DNA of 64,000 bases from Comamonadaceae bacterium (GCA_027488255.1 JAIYBZ010000029.1:124001-188000), one strand, 5' to 3'. Positions 8,830-17,083 are shown, counted from the first letter of the stretch. Program-made: numbers and translations. The notes: generated from the letters alone by a model not told the origin.

Positions 8830-9609
8830 CTAAAAGAACAACATGTGGGCCGCGACCAAGGCCAAGAAACCGGCAAATGCCAATTGCAATCGGCGCTTGT
8901 CCATGCGCTGCGACAAGCGCGCACCGGCATTCGCAAACACCACACTGATGACGCTGATGCCCATGAACGCACTGAGGTGCACATAGCCCCAAGTGACGGC
9001 GGTGTCGTGGCCGGTCATGCCCAAGCCGACCGCGCCGATCAAAGAAATAGGAATCGCCACCGCCGAGCTCACCACCACGGCTTGTCGCATGTCGATGCCA
9101 CGCAACACCAAATATGGCACCGTCATGGCGCCACCGCTGACGCCCAGCAAAGTTGAGATGTGACCAATCACCAAGCCTGCCCCCATCAGCTCGGTCTTGG
9201 CAGGTGCAGCTTGGCTGACTTCATTGGCTTTTTTGCGCAGCAGTGTGATGCAAGTCACCAAGGCAAACACGCCAAACCCCAGCTTTAAGCCTGCCGTGGG
9301 GAGCACATTGGCCAAGCAAACCGCCAATACGGCGCCGGCACTGACGGCTGCGCTCAACCAGTACAACGGTTGAAATTGCATGCGTTTCGCACGCCAGTGT
9401 GTCCAACTGCTGCTGACCGATGTGACCACGATGCAGGCCAGCGATGTGGCCACGGCGTAATGCATGACCTGCGGCCCCAAGACAGGATCGAGCCGCCACA
9501 AAAAGTACAAGGTCGGCACGATCACCAAGCCGCCCCCCACGCCAAACAAGCCCGCTGTAAATCCCCCTGCGGCTCCCACCAGCAGGTACAACAGCCACAA
9601 GGGCATCAT
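8830..9609 (-). CDS. TauE/SafE family sulfite/anion exporter
   Basis: 259 aa from the ATG at 9609, which overlaps the stop of the flavin reductase gene (ATGA); the ORF track's start at 9648 lies inside that gene. The protein is mostly hydrophobic with about eight predicted helices. It starts with LLYLLVGAAGGFTAGLFGVGGGLVIVPTL, the glycine-rich repeat typical of TauE/SafE, and has a second copy LLGVSGGAMTVPYLVLRG in the second half. Family members export sulfite, sulfoacetate or related anions. As the last gene of a desulfonation operon, sulfite export is the natural reading. Confidence 0.87.
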   Translation of the reverse strand: MMPLWLLYLLVGAAGGFTAGLFGVGGGLVIVPTLYFLWRLDPVLGPQVMHYAVATSLACIVVTSVSSSWTHWRAKRMQFQPLYWLSAAVSAGAVLAVCLANVLPTAGLKLGFGVFALVTCITLLRKKANEVSQAAPAKTELMGAGLVIGHISTLLGVSGGAMTVPYLVLRGIDMRQAVVVSSAVAIPISLIGAVGLGMTGHDTAVTWGYVHLSAFMGISVISVVFANAGARLSQRMDKRRLQLAFAGFLALVAAHMLFF

Positions 9610-10196
9610 GAAGTGCTGGCCTGGAAATGGCCAAATTGGCTGCGGCAAAACGTCAGCGCCGCGGCATCGTGCCAGCCAAAGTCTTGCACTTGACCGATCA
9701 CTATGTGATGGTCTCCCGCGTCCACCAACTGGTGCAGCGTGCAGTCAAACCAAGCCATGGCCTCCGACAAGCGCAAGCGCTCACTGGCTTGCCGTTGCAC
9801 AGGCACTTGGGCGAAACGGGCCGACATGTCACCGGTGGCGAACTGTCGAGCCAAGCCCTGTTGGGCATGCGACAGCACGCTCACGCAGAAGCCCCCCGAC
9901 TGAATAAATGCCTCCAAACTGCTGGCTGCTTTGCGAATGCTCCACAACACCAGACGGGGCTCTAAAGACACCGAAGCAAACGAATTGCAGGTCATGCCCC
10001 AATCGCTTTCTTGCCAGCGCGTGGTGACCACCGTGACCCCCGTGGCGAAACAAGAGAGTGCTTTGCGGTACTCGGCAGGATCTTGTGCGGGAGGCACCGG
10101 CGCATGCGCAGACACAGGGGTCGGCGCGTTGGCGGGCAAAACATCGGGCATGAGACGCATGAAGGGGCTTTCGTTGGAGGTGGGCCGGGTGTTCAA
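9606..10196 (-). CDS. smoA: Flavin reductase domain protein (SmoA-like, supplies reduced FMN)
   Basis: 196 aa if the TTG at 10196 is used, which overlaps the stop of the aldo/keto reductase gene; an ATG at 10160 would give 184 aa, and no strong ribosome site separates them. The core from about residue 40 shows FATGVTVVTTR and GMTCNSFASVSLEPRLVLWS, typical of the HpaC/DIM6 flavin reductase fold. Two-component flavin monooxygenases need such a partner to deliver FMNH2. The neighbouring SsuD-like enzyme is the obvious client. The first 35 residues are Ala/Pro-rich and unlike the family core. The symbol follows the sulfo-SMO gene order and is an inference. Confidence 0.78.
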   Translation of the reverse strand: MNTRPTSNESPFMRLMPDVLPANAPTPVSAHAPVPPAQDPAEYRKALSCFATGVTVVTTRWQESDWGMTCNSFASVSLEPRLVLWSIRKAASSLEAFIQSGGFCVSVLSHAQQGLARQFATGDMSARFAQVPVQRQASERLRLSEAMAWFDCTLHQLVDAGDHHIVIGQVQDFGWHDAAALTFCRSQFGHFQASTS

Positions 10197-11104
10197 GGCA
10201 CTTCATGGCCGTTGGCCAATTCGTACAGTTCGTACCAAGTTTGGCGGTCCATGGGCACCTTGAAGGCTTGCGCAAATGCACCCATGCGATCGAGTTGGTT
10301 GCTGCCCATCACGGGCATCACGCCCACGGGGTGGTGCATCAACCAAGCCATGGCCACCGCCGTGGTGTCGGTGCCTGCGGCTTGGGCCAATGCGGCCAAT
10401 TTGGGGGCCAATCGCGCCGCCGCCGTACCCGCTTGCGCGGCTTGGCTGTGCAAGCGCCCGCCGCCCAAGGGCGACCACGCCATCACGGGCATGTGGTGTT
10501 GCTGGGCATGGGCAATCTGACCATTGATGAAAGGCGCCGTGTGCAACAGACTCAATTCGATTTGGTTGGTTTGCAAGCGGTGCTGCATGCGGGACTGCAA
10601 CAGGTCGGCATCCCAAGGCATGAAGTTAGACACCCCCACACCGCGCACCTTGCCACTGTCGATCAGTCCGTCCAAGCAAGCGCCCAGGGCCGAGGCATCG
10701 CACAGCGGATCTGGCCGGTGAATCAGCAGCAGATCAATCACCTCCACACCAATGCGTTGCAAAGAACGCTCGACACTCGCGGTGACGTGTGCGGGTGAGG
10801 TGTCGTAGTGCTTCACCCGCGTGCCCGGCCACTGCTGCGACAGCAACATGATGTCGGTTTTGGTGACGATCTCGATCTGTTGGCGCAGTGCCGGGCGGGC
10901 CTTGATGGCTTCGCCAAAAAGCGCCTCGCAACGGTAATCACCATAAATGTCGGCATGGTCAAAGGTGGTGATGCCTTGCGCCAGGCAAGCGTCAATGCGT
11001 GCCAAGTTGGCCGAGACGCTGGTGTTCTGGGCTTCAGACAAGCGCCAGACGCCATAGGCCATCTGACTGAGCGTGCGCCCATTGGGCAGAGTGATGCGGT
11101 TCAT
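10193..11104 (-). CDS. smoB: Aldo/keto reductase (SmoB-like, 6-oxo-glucose reductase candidate)
   Basis: 303 aa TIM-barrel NADPH-dependent reductase. The catalytic tetrad is visible as D and Y in FDHADIYGDY, K in IVTKTD and H in LLIHRPDP. GVSNFMPWD and NQIELSLLH are standard AKR signatures, and MAWSPLGGG precedes the cofactor-binding end. It resembles the YdhF group of AKRs. In the sulfo-SMO pathway SmoB reduces 6-oxo-glucose, the product of sulfoquinovose desulfonation, to glucose, and this enzyme sits between the monooxygenase and flavin reductase genes as expected for that role. The AKR family is certain; the substrate is inferred from synteny. Confidence 0.82.
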   Translation of the reverse strand: MNRITLPNGRTLSQMAYGVWRLSEAQNTSVSANLARIDACLAQGITTFDHADIYGDYRCEALFGEAIKARPALRQQIEIVTKTDIMLLSQQWPGTRVKHYDTSPAHVTASVERSLQRIGVEVIDLLLIHRPDPLCDASALGACLDGLIDSGKVRGVGVSNFMPWDADLLQSRMQHRLQTNQIELSLLHTAPFINGQIAHAQQHHMPVMAWSPLGGGRLHSQAAQAGTAAARLAPKLAALAQAAGTDTTAVAMAWLMHHPVGVMPVMGSNQLDRMGAFAQAFKVPMDRQTWYELYELANGHEVP

Positions 11105-11129
11105 AAACAGGTCAATTCAAAAAGAAATT

Positions 11130-12284
11130 TCAGCGACGCACGCCCACACCCAGTGGGGTCGCAGGTGTAGCTGCAGGGACGCGGCCGTACTCGTGGGCCA
11201 AGGACACGGTTTTGAGATGCGGCAACACTTTGGTGCCAAAAATCTCGCACTCTTGCAGGTGTGGATAGCCCGAGAAAATGAAGGCACGAATGCCCATTTT
11301 CATGTAGTCATGGATGGTGCTCAGCACTTGGTCGACACTGCCCACCAGCGCGGCACCGCAGCCGCTGCGTGCGCGGCCCACACCCGTCCACAGGTGGGGC
11401 TCGATGTAGCCCTCATCGTCTGCAATCTCGCGGTTGGCGCTTTGCAAAGACACGCCCATACTCTTGGCGTCCAGCGCGCGTTGGCGAATTTCTCGGCCCT
11501 TGTCGTCATCGAGTTTCGAGACCAATTCGCGGGCATATTCGCGCGCTTCGGCTTCGGTGTCGCGCACGATCATGTGCACCCGCAAACCATAGTCCAGCGT
11601 GCGGCCGTATTTTTCAGCCTGTGCATGCACGTCGCGCATGCGCTGCGCCAACATGTCTTGCGGTTCAGGCCACATCAGATAGGTGTCGCAGTGTGCGCCG
11701 CACAAAGCCAAGGCATCAGGGCTGTAGCCACCGAAATACAACAAGGGGCCGCCGGTTTGATAAGGGCGCACAGGGTCGGTCGACAAGCCTTTGATGTTGT
11801 AGATCTGCCCTTCGTAGTTGATCTCGTCTTGGGTCCAGGCTTGCTTCAGGATCTCGACCACCTCCCAGCTGCGGCGGTAACGGTAAGCGCTGTCTTCTTG
11901 TTGCCCCGGAAAATCTGACGAGATGACATTGAGTGTCAAACGCCCTTGCATCATGTGGTCCAGCGTGGCCACGGTACGCGCCAACATGGCGGGCTGCACT
12001 TCGCCGCAACGGATCGCGGCCAACATGTTCATGCGCTTGATCTGGGGCGCCATGCCCGCCACAAAAGTCAGTGTGTCTTGTCCCACTTGGTAGGACGACG
12101 GACACAAGATATTGCGAAAACCCAACTCGTCTGCGCGTTGCGCAATGCGGCTGGTGTTGGCCCAACTGCTGCGAAATTGACCTTCGGGCACGCCCAGGTG
12201 CTGAAAATCATCGGAGCACAAGGGCGCAAACCAAGCCACTTCGGCACCCGCGATATCTTCACCTCTGACCGGAACAATGCTCAT
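11130..12284 (-). CDS. smoC: LLM-class FMNH2-dependent sulfonate monooxygenase (SmoC-like, sulfoquinovose monooxygenase candidate)
   Basis: 384 aa from the ATG at 12284 (MSIVPVRGED); the ORF track's 26-residue extension runs into an AT-rich promoter-like region. The protein is a bacterial-luciferase-like TIM barrel of the SsuD group: AEVAWFAPLC at the N-terminus, MLAAIRCGEVQPAMLARTVATLDH, LNVISSDFPG, LLYFGGYSPDA, GRARSGCGAALVGS and IFSGYPHLQEC. SsuD-type enzymes use FMNH2 and oxygen to cleave C-S bonds, giving an aldehyde and sulfite. A flavin reductase, an aldehyde-reducing AKR and a TauE/SafE exporter in the same operon fit that chemistry. SmoC acting on sulfoquinovose is the best match; another C6 sulfonate remains possible. 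Divergent from a GntR regulator. Confidence 0.82.
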   Translation of the reverse strand: MSIVPVRGEDIAGAEVAWFAPLCSDDFQHLGVPEGQFRSSWANTSRIAQRADELGFRNILCPSSYQVGQDTLTFVAGMAPQIKRMNMLAAIRCGEVQPAMLARTVATLDHMMQGRLTLNVISSDFPGQQEDSAYRYRRSWEVVEILKQAWTQDEINYEGQIYNIKGLSTDPVRPYQTGGPLLYFGGYSPDALALCGAHCDTYLMWPEPQDMLAQRMRDVHAQAEKYGRTLDYGLRVHMIVRDTEAEAREYARELVSKLDDDKGREIRQRALDAKSMGVSLQSANREIADDEGYIEPHLWTGVGRARSGCGAALVGSVDQVLSTIHDYMKMGIRAFIFSGYPHLQECEIFGTKVLPHLKTVSLAHEYGRVPAATPATPLGVGVRR

Positions 12285-12406
12285 GGCACACCTTTTAAAA
12301 AACGAAGCGATTGGCGAGAAAAATAATGTAGGAATAGTATATGAATTAAGTCTTCTCGGCATCAGGGTTTGCCCGAGTCGCCAGATCCTTTGCCATACTG
12401 AGCGCC

Positions 12407-13123
12407 ATGTCCGTCACCACCCCTGCCAAACCGCTGCCGGTTTACTTGCAAATCTCTGAGCTGCTGGCCCGCCAAATCAAAGCGGGCTATTGGCACAAGG
12501 GCGAACGGCTGCCCACCGAGGCCGAGCTGGCCCAGACCCTCGACGTGGCGGTGGGCACCGTGCGCAAAGCCTTGGCATTGTTGTCAGACCAAGGCGTGCT
12601 GGAGCGCAAGCAAGGGTCGGGCACTTACGTCAAACAAGTGGCCGGAACGCAACGCATTTATGAGTTGTTCCGGCTGGAGCTCAACACCGGGCCTGGTCTG
12701 CCGACCGCCCTGATTTTGGATGTCAGCAAACTGCGTCGGCCGGATCATGTGCCACCGCTGGGAGCGGGAACGCCCATGGCGTGGCGCGTGCGCCGTTTGC
12801 GTTTTTTGAGTCAGGTGCCCGTTGCGCTGGAAGAAATTTGGTTCGATGCCAGTTATTGCAAACAACTCCGCGCCGACGAGTTGGGCGACTCGATGTATTT
12901 GTTCTACCAAGAGCGTTTCAGCGTGTGGATCGCGCGCGTTGAAGACCGTTTGAGTGTGGCCCCAACCCCCGATTGGACAGCCCCGCCCTGCGGATTGGTG
13001 GCCCACCAAAGTGCGGGCTTCATTGAGCGTTTGTCTTGGACCGCCAACAACACCTTGGCCGAGTATTCGCACACCTGGTTTGACCCCCAACTCTGCCGCT
13101 ACTCTTCGAGGCTCAGCCAATGA
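12407..13123 (+). CDS. GntR-family transcriptional regulator, HutC type
   Basis: 238 aa. The winged helix-turn-helix occupies about residues 10-75 (PVYLQISELLARQI, LPTEAELAQTLDVAVGTVRKAL, GSGTYV). A UTRA effector domain follows (about 90-235), with WRVRRLRFLSQVPVALEEIWFD as the usual ligand-pocket strand. UTRA domains bind small metabolites, often sugars or their phosphates. The 122-base gap to the divergent monooxygenase gene is AT-rich, and the regulator probably binds there to control the desulfonation operon, likely as a repressor. That regulatory target is an inference from position. Confidence 0.85.
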   Translation: MSVTTPAKPLPVYLQISELLARQIKAGYWHKGERLPTEAELAQTLDVAVGTVRKALALLSDQGVLERKQGSGTYVKQVAGTQRIYELFRLELNTGPGLPTALILDVSKLRRPDHVPPLGAGTPMAWRVRRLRFLSQVPVALEEIWFDASYCKQLRADELGDSMYLFYQERFSVWIARVEDRLSVAPTPDWTAPPCGLVAHQSAGFIERLSWTANNTLAEYSHTWFDPQLCRYSSRLSQ

Positions 13124-13150
13124 AAAAGGCCCCTTTCGGGGCCTTTTTTG
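13123..13150. terminator. Bidirectional rho-independent terminator
   Basis: AAAAAGGCCCC and GGGGCCTTTTTT are near-perfect inverted repeats around a short loop, with T runs in both directions. It separates the convergent GntR and CoA-transferase subunit B genes. Confidence 0.88.
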
Positions 13151-13168
13151 GGTCTGAGGGCAAGCCCT

Positions 13169-13810
13169 TCAAAAAATCAGTTTGACGCCGGTCTTGCTTT
13201 GCAGCAATTCGGGGGTCACCCCCGGCGCCAACTCGATGACTTTCAAGCCCGCGTCGGTCACGTCCATCACGGCCAAGTCGGTGATGATGCGGTCAACCAC
13301 GCCCACCCCGGTCAAGGGCAGCGTGCATTTCGGCAAGATCTTCAGGTCTTCGGTGCCGTCTTTCTTTTTGGCCACATGCTCCATCAAGATGATCACGCGC
13401 TTGACGCCCGCCACCAAGTCCATCGCGCCACCCATGCCTTTGACCATCTTGCCGGGAATCATCCAGTTGGCCAGATCGCCTTTTTCGCTCACTTGCATGG
13501 CGCCCAAAATCGACAAATTGATCTTGCCGCCACGGATCATGGCAAACGACTGCTCGCTGCCAAAAATGGACGAGCCCTTGATGGTGGTCACCGTTTGTTT
13601 GCCGGCGTTGATCAGGTCAGCGTCCACCTCGTCTTCGGTGGGAAAAGGGCCGATGCCCAGCATGCCGTTTTCGCTTTGCAGCCACACCTCTTTGTCGGCC
13701 GGCACAAAGTTGGCCACCAGCGTGGGAATGCCGATGCCCAGGTTGACGTAGAAACCATCTTCCAATTCGTGGGCCGCACGGGCGGCCATTTGGTCTTGAC
13801 TCCAGCTCAT
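13169..13810 (-). CDS. 3-oxoacid CoA-transferase subunit B
   Basis: 213 aa, the usual size for the beta subunit. The catalytic glutamate motif is [12 protein letters not shown] near residues 50-61, preceded by [13 protein letters not shown]. Family members transfer CoA from succinyl-CoA or acetyl-CoA to 3-oxoacids such as acetoacetate. Start follows the subunit A stop by one base, so the two subunits should be made in equal amounts. Whether the substrate is acetoacetate or 3-oxoadipate cannot be read from the sequence. Shares a bidirectional terminator with the GntR gene downstream. Confidence 0.92.
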   Translation of the reverse strand: MSWSQDQMAARAAHELEDGFYVNLGIGIPTLVANFVPADKEVWLQSENGMLGIGPFPTEDEVDADLINAGKQTVTTIKGSSIFGSEQSFAMIRGGKINLSILGAMQVSEKGDLANWMIPGKMVKGMGGAMDLVAGVKRVIILMEHVAKKKDGTEDLKILPKCTLPLTGVGVVDRIITDLAVMDVTDAGLKVIELAPGVTPELLQSKTGVKLIF

Positions 13811-13811
13811 A

Positions 13812-14519
13812 TCAGACTCCTGCTTTCTCGGTGATGGTGCGTTTTTCGATGCGCTTTTCAGGGTGCCGGTTCAGCACAATGCGGTGCACATAAATGCCGG
13901 GCAAATGCACGCTGTCGGGATGCATGTCGCCGGTTTCCACAATCTCTTCGACCTCGACCACACACAACTTACCGGCCATGGCCACGGCAGGGTTGAAGTT
14001 GCGCGAGGTGTAGCGGAACTGCAAGTTGCCTGATTTATCGGCGCGGTGCGCTTTGACCAGTGACACATCGGGCACCAATGAGCGCTCCATCACATAGGTC
14101 TCGCCATCAAACTCGCGCAACTCTTTGCCCTCGGCCACCAAGGTACCGACCCCGGTTTTGGTGAAAAACGCGGGAATGCCGGCACCGCCTGCGCGCAATT
14201 TTTCGGCCAAGGTGCCTTGCGGCGTGAACTCCAGGGCCAATTCGCCCGCCAAATATTGGCGTTCAAACTCTTTGTTCTCACCCACGTAAGACGAAATCAT
14301 TTTTTTGATCTGGCGGGTCTGCAGCAATTTGCCCAGACCGAAATCGTCCACGCCCGCGTTGTTTGAAATCGCCGTCAGGTTTTGCACGCCGCTGTCACGC
14401 AGGGCATCAATCAAGGCTTCGGGAATGCCGCACAGGCCAAAACCGCCGACACCAATCAACTGTCCGTCAGCCACGATGCCCTTCAAGGCTTCGGCTGCAG
14501 AGGGAAAAATCTTGTTCAC
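13812..14519 (-). CDS. 3-oxoacid CoA-transferase subunit A
   Basis: 235 aa alpha subunit. The N-terminus has the CoA-binding loop [16 protein letters not shown] (about residues 21-36), and the middle shows [17 protein letters not shown], both standard for the family. It is the first gene of the two-gene unit. Its promoter region contains the ACTACGTA repeats shared with a divergent PAS-LuxR regulator, which suggests that regulator controls CoA-transferase expression. Confidence 0.92.
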   Translation of the reverse strand: MNKIFPSAAEALKGIVADGQLIGVGGFGLCGIPEALIDALRDSGVQNLTAISNNAGVDDFGLGKLLQTRQIKKMISSYVGENKEFERQYLAGELALEFTPQGTLAEKLRAGGAGIPAFFTKTGVGTLVAEGKELREFDGETYVMERSLVPDVSLVKAHRADKSGNLQFRYTSRNFNPAVAMAGKLCVVEVEEIVETGDMHPDSVHLPGIYVHRIVLNRHPEKRIEKRTITEKAGV

Positions 14520-14554
14520 GCCAATCTCCAGATAGAGGATGAAATCGTTACGAT

Positions 14555-14586
14555 ACTACGTATCTGACTACGTAGTTTTTCGTAGT
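14555..14586. promoter_or_regulatory. ACTACGTA repeats, putative operator for the PAS-LuxR regulator
   Basis: Two identical ACTACGTA octamers start 12 bases apart (14555 and 14567), each containing the palindrome TACGTA. A third, inverted half (CGTAGT) follows at 14581. The repeats lie in the divergent region between CoA-transferase subunit A and the PAS-LuxR gene, a natural place for a regulator site. Confidence 0.6.
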
Positions 14587-14631
14587 GGTGAGTCCTTAGA
14601 CAGACTCGCAGCCATTGTCACAGGATTGCCC

Positions 14632-15198
14632 ATGAGTACCGCCCACGAAATTGATTACCGCTTGGCCTTTGACTTGGCGCCGATTGGCATGGTGCTCTCG
14701 CGCAACCGCACCATGGTGGACTGCAACCAACGCGTGTGCGAAATGTTTGGCGTGCCCCGAGAACAATTGATCGGCCAGACTTTTCAGCTGCTCTACCCCA
14801 GCGCCGACGAGTACGAGCGCACCGGACAGCGCATTGGCCCCATCTTGAACACCCAAGGGGTGTACGCCGATGACCGCGTGATGAAGCGGGTAGACGGGCG
14901 CTTCAAAGGCGAGACATTTTGGTGCCATGTGACGGGGCGTGCCCTGAACCGCGAGGCCCCACACGAAGCCGGCATTTGGACATTTGAAGACTTGTCGGCC
15001 CGCAAACCCGTCAAGGCGGAACTGACCGCGCGCGAGCGCGAAGTGGCAGCCCACCTGATGGACGGCCTGACCAGCAAAGAAATTGGCCGCGCTCTGGGCA
15101 TCAGCCACCGAACGGTCGAGATTTACCGCGTGAAACTGATGCGCAAATACCAAGCCTCAGGGGCCGCAGACTTGATACAAAAGCTGCTGCGCGGCTGA
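14632..15198 (+). CDS. PAS domain LuxR-type transcriptional regulator
   Basis: 188 aa from the ATG at 14632 with ACAGGA upstream; the ORF track's start at 14539 would run through the repeat operator and is unlikely. A PAS sensor covers about residues 8-115 (FDLAPIGMVLSRNRTMVDCNQ ... FGVPREQLIGQTF). A C-terminal LuxR/GerE helix-turn-helix covers about 123-185 (LTAREREVAAHLMDGLTSKEIGRAL). No receiver domain is present, so it senses a ligand or cofactor directly rather than a histidine kinase. Divergent from the CoA-transferase genes, which are its likely targets. Confidence 0.87.
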   Translation: MSTAHEIDYRLAFDLAPIGMVLSRNRTMVDCNQRVCEMFGVPREQLIGQTFQLLYPSADEYERTGQRIGPILNTQGVYADDRVMKRVDGRFKGETFWCHVTGRALNREAPHEAGIWTFEDLSARKPVKAELTAREREVAAHLMDGLTSKEIGRALGISHRTVEIYRVKLMRKYQASGAADLIQKLLRG

Positions 15199-15211
15199 CG
15201 CCAAGCCGTCT

Positions 15212-15691
15212 TCAGGGCTTTGACTCCACCACTTCCGCGACCGACCGAAAGGCTTCAATCGCCGTGGGAAAGCCGCAATACACCGTGGCATGCAACATGA
15301 TTTCGCGCAACTCATCCGGGGTGGCGCCGTTGTTCAAAGCGCCGCGCACATGGCCTTTGAGTTCTTGCTGTTTGCCCAGGGCCGCCAGCATGGCCACGGT
15401 CACGAGACTGCGGGTTTTCAAATCCAAGCCCGGCCGCTGCCACACATTGCCCCAGGCATTGCGCGTGATGAACTCTTGCATGGGCAAGGTGTAGTCGGTG
15501 GCTTGGCCAAACGCGCGGTCAACAAAGTCGCTGCCCATGACTTGGGTGCGTGTGGCGATGCCGGCCTGAAAGACCGCATCATCTGTCCGTGCTGCACGCG
15601 CTTTTTCCGAAGGTGACGTTGCGGGTGAATTGGCTGATGAAGTAGCAGATGAAGAGGCAGATGAAGAGGCAGATGGGGGTGTAGTGGACAT
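15212..15691 (-). CDS. Carboxymuconolactone decarboxylase family protein
   Basis: 159 aa from the ATG at 15691 (MSTTPPSAS); the longer ORF-track start is not needed. The first 25 residues are a low-complexity Ser/Ala run encoded by 12-base repeats. The folded part (about 35-155) matches the CMD/PcaC type: GLDLKTRSLVTVAMLAALGKQQELKGHVRGALNNGATPDEL and a terminal HATVYCGFPTAIEAF. Related to gamma-carboxymuconolactone decarboxylase but not close enough by eye to assign that step; no other protocatechuate genes are nearby. Divergent from an AhpD-like gene of the same superfamily. Confidence 0.83.
   Translation of the reverse strand: MSTTPPSASSSASSSATSSANSPATSPSEKARAARTDDAVFQAGIATRTQVMGSDFVDRAFGQATDYTLPMQEFITRNAWGNVWQRPGLDLKTRSLVTVAMLAALGKQQELKGHVRGALNNGATPDELREIMLHATVYCGFPTAIEAFRSVAEVVESKP
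15636..15671. repeat. Three tandem copies of a 12-base unit encoding SASS repeats
   Basis: GATGAAG(A/T)(G)GCA-type 12-mers repeat three times inside the 5-prime end of the CMD-family gene. They encode its Ser/Ala-rich N-terminal tail, so the unit is in frame and copy-number variable in principle. Confidence 0.8.
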
Positions 15692-15777
15692 GACAAGCTC
15701 CTGTAATGGCCCTGAGCATAATGCGTGCGATAAGCCAGTGCTTGCGCCCACAGCGACCCCACTTTGAAAGACCGCCC

Positions 15778-16374
15778 ATGTCCCCTCGCTACCCTGCCCC
15801 CGAGATCAAAGACCTGCCCGACGATATTCGCGCCAAAGTGCTCGAGGTGCAAGAAAAAGCGGGCTTTGTGCCCCAAGTGTTTTTGGCCTTGGCTCGCCGC
15901 CCGGCCGAGTGGCGCGCTTTCTTTGCGTACCACGATGCCTTGATGGTGCCCGAGTCGGTGGGGCGCGAGAGCGGCCTCAGCAAAGGCGAGCGCGAGATGA
16001 TTGTCACCACCACCAGCGCCAGCAACAAGTGCCTGTATTGCGTGGTGGCCCATGGCGCCATTTTGCGCATTTATGAAAAAAATCCGCTGGTGGCGGACCA
16101 AGTGGCCGTCAACCACCGCAAGGCCGACATCTCGCCGCGTCAGCGCGCCATGCTCGACTTTGCTTTGAAGGTGTGCCAGCACTCCGACGAAATTGAAGAC
16201 GCCGACTTTGCCGCCTTGCACGCCCATGGCTTCAGTGACGAAGACATTTGGGACATTGCCGCCATCACCGCGTTTTTTGGTTTGAGCAACCGCATGGCGA
16301 GTTTCAGCAACATGATGCCCAACCCCGAGTTTTATCTGATGGGCCGCGTCCCCAAAGCCAAACCCTCGGCCTGA
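15778..16374 (+). CDS. AhpD-like / peroxidase-related CMD-fold protein
   Basis: 198 aa from the ATG at 15778 with GAAAG upstream. The active-site pattern CLYCVVAHG (about residues 85-93) is the CxxCxxxH motif of AhpD-like peroxidase-related proteins. FFGLSNRMASFSNMMPNPEFYLMG at the C-terminus is typical of the uncharacterised peroxidase-related subgroup. The two cysteines probably form a redox-active disulfide. Its last 43 bases overlap the 3-prime end of the convergent TetR gene. Confidence 0.86.
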   Translation: MSPRYPAPEIKDLPDDIRAKVLEVQEKAGFVPQVFLALARRPAEWRAFFAYHDALMVPESVGRESGLSKGEREMIVTTTSASNKCLYCVVAHGAILRIYEKNPLVADQVAVNHRKADISPRQRAMLDFALKVCQHSDEIEDADFAALHAHGFSDEDIWDIAAITAFFGLSNRMASFSNMMPNPEFYLMGRVPKAKPSA

Positions 16375-17033
16375 ACAGGCTTGGCCAACAGGGCCCAAGC
16401 CATCTGCGTCAACGCCTCTTCAAAAGCGGGACTGCCCAAAAGCGGCGATTTTTCAAGACTGGCGCTGCGCAACGTGCCGATGACCGAGCGCGTCAACACA
16501 AACATTTGTGCCGCGCTGGGAACCCACAGAGCGGGATGGTCAATGCGCTCAAAAAAAATCGCCAGCCGGTCGGCCACTTGGCGCACCGCACTCGCGGTTT
16601 CGTCGGGTTTTTCCATCGACCAAGCCAGCCGAATCAGGGTCTGACTGAGGCCTTTGCCCGAAGCAAAACCCCGCAACAAAATCTGAATGGCTTGGTCCAC
16701 CAAAGCGCGCCCCTCCAGTTGATTCACATCGTCTCGGTTTTCCAGCGCACTCAGGTAATTTTCTAACTCTTGCAGCACCAGGTCTTGGCCCCTGGACGCC
16801 ATGGCGCGCACCAGCATTTCTTTGCTGGGAAAGTATTGGTAAAGCGTGCCGATCGAAAACCCCGCCACAGCGGCCACCTTGTTGGTGCTCAAGCCGGCTT
16901 CACCCTCTTTGTCCAAAATATGAGCAGCGGCTTTAAAAAGGGTTTGTATGGTCTTCTGCGCCCGCTCTTGAGTAGGCTCTCGGCGCTTGCTGCTAGGGGC
17001 TTCTGGCTTCATTTTGGCGGCAGGACGGACCAT
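16332..17033 (-). CDS. TetR-family transcriptional regulator
   Basis: 233 aa from ATG at 17033; a second ATG at 17012 is also possible. The N-terminal HTH reads RAQKTIQTLFKAAAHILDKEGEAGLSTNKVAAVAGFSIGTLYQYFPSKEML (within residues 20-75), the standard TetR pattern. The ligand domain is divergent. It is transcribed divergently from the predicted metal-dependent hydrolase gene across 98 bases that contain an imperfect palindrome, so it probably regulates that gene and itself. The C-terminal 14 codons overlap the AhpD-like gene on the other strand. Confidence 0.88.
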   Translation of the reverse strand: MVRPAAKMKPEAPSSKRREPTQERAQKTIQTLFKAAAHILDKEGEAGLSTNKVAAVAGFSIGTLYQYFPSKEMLVRAMASRGQDLVLQELENYLSALENRDDVNQLEGRALVDQAIQILLRGFASGKGLSQTLIRLAWSMEKPDETASAVRQVADRLAIFFERIDHPALWVPSAAQMFVLTRSVIGTLRSASLEKSPLLGSPAFEEALTQMAWALLAKPVQAEGLALGTRPIR

Positions 17034-17063
17034 ATGGCGACCTTCGAAAAAACATGAGCAATT

Positions 17064-17083
17064 TGCGAGTTGTCGATCTCACA
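17064..17083. promoter_or_regulatory. Imperfect palindrome, possible TetR operator
   Basis: TGCGAGTT...ATCTCACA forms an imperfect 20-base palindrome with outer arms TGnGAG and CTCnCA, centred between the divergent TetR and hydrolase genes. TGAGCA (17055) and TGCTCA (17097) form a wider inverted pair around it. Confidence 0.4.

Noticed and set aside
15636-15671. Possible CRISPR-like repeat
   Set aside because: Units are adjacent 12-mers without spacers and are in frame inside a coding region.
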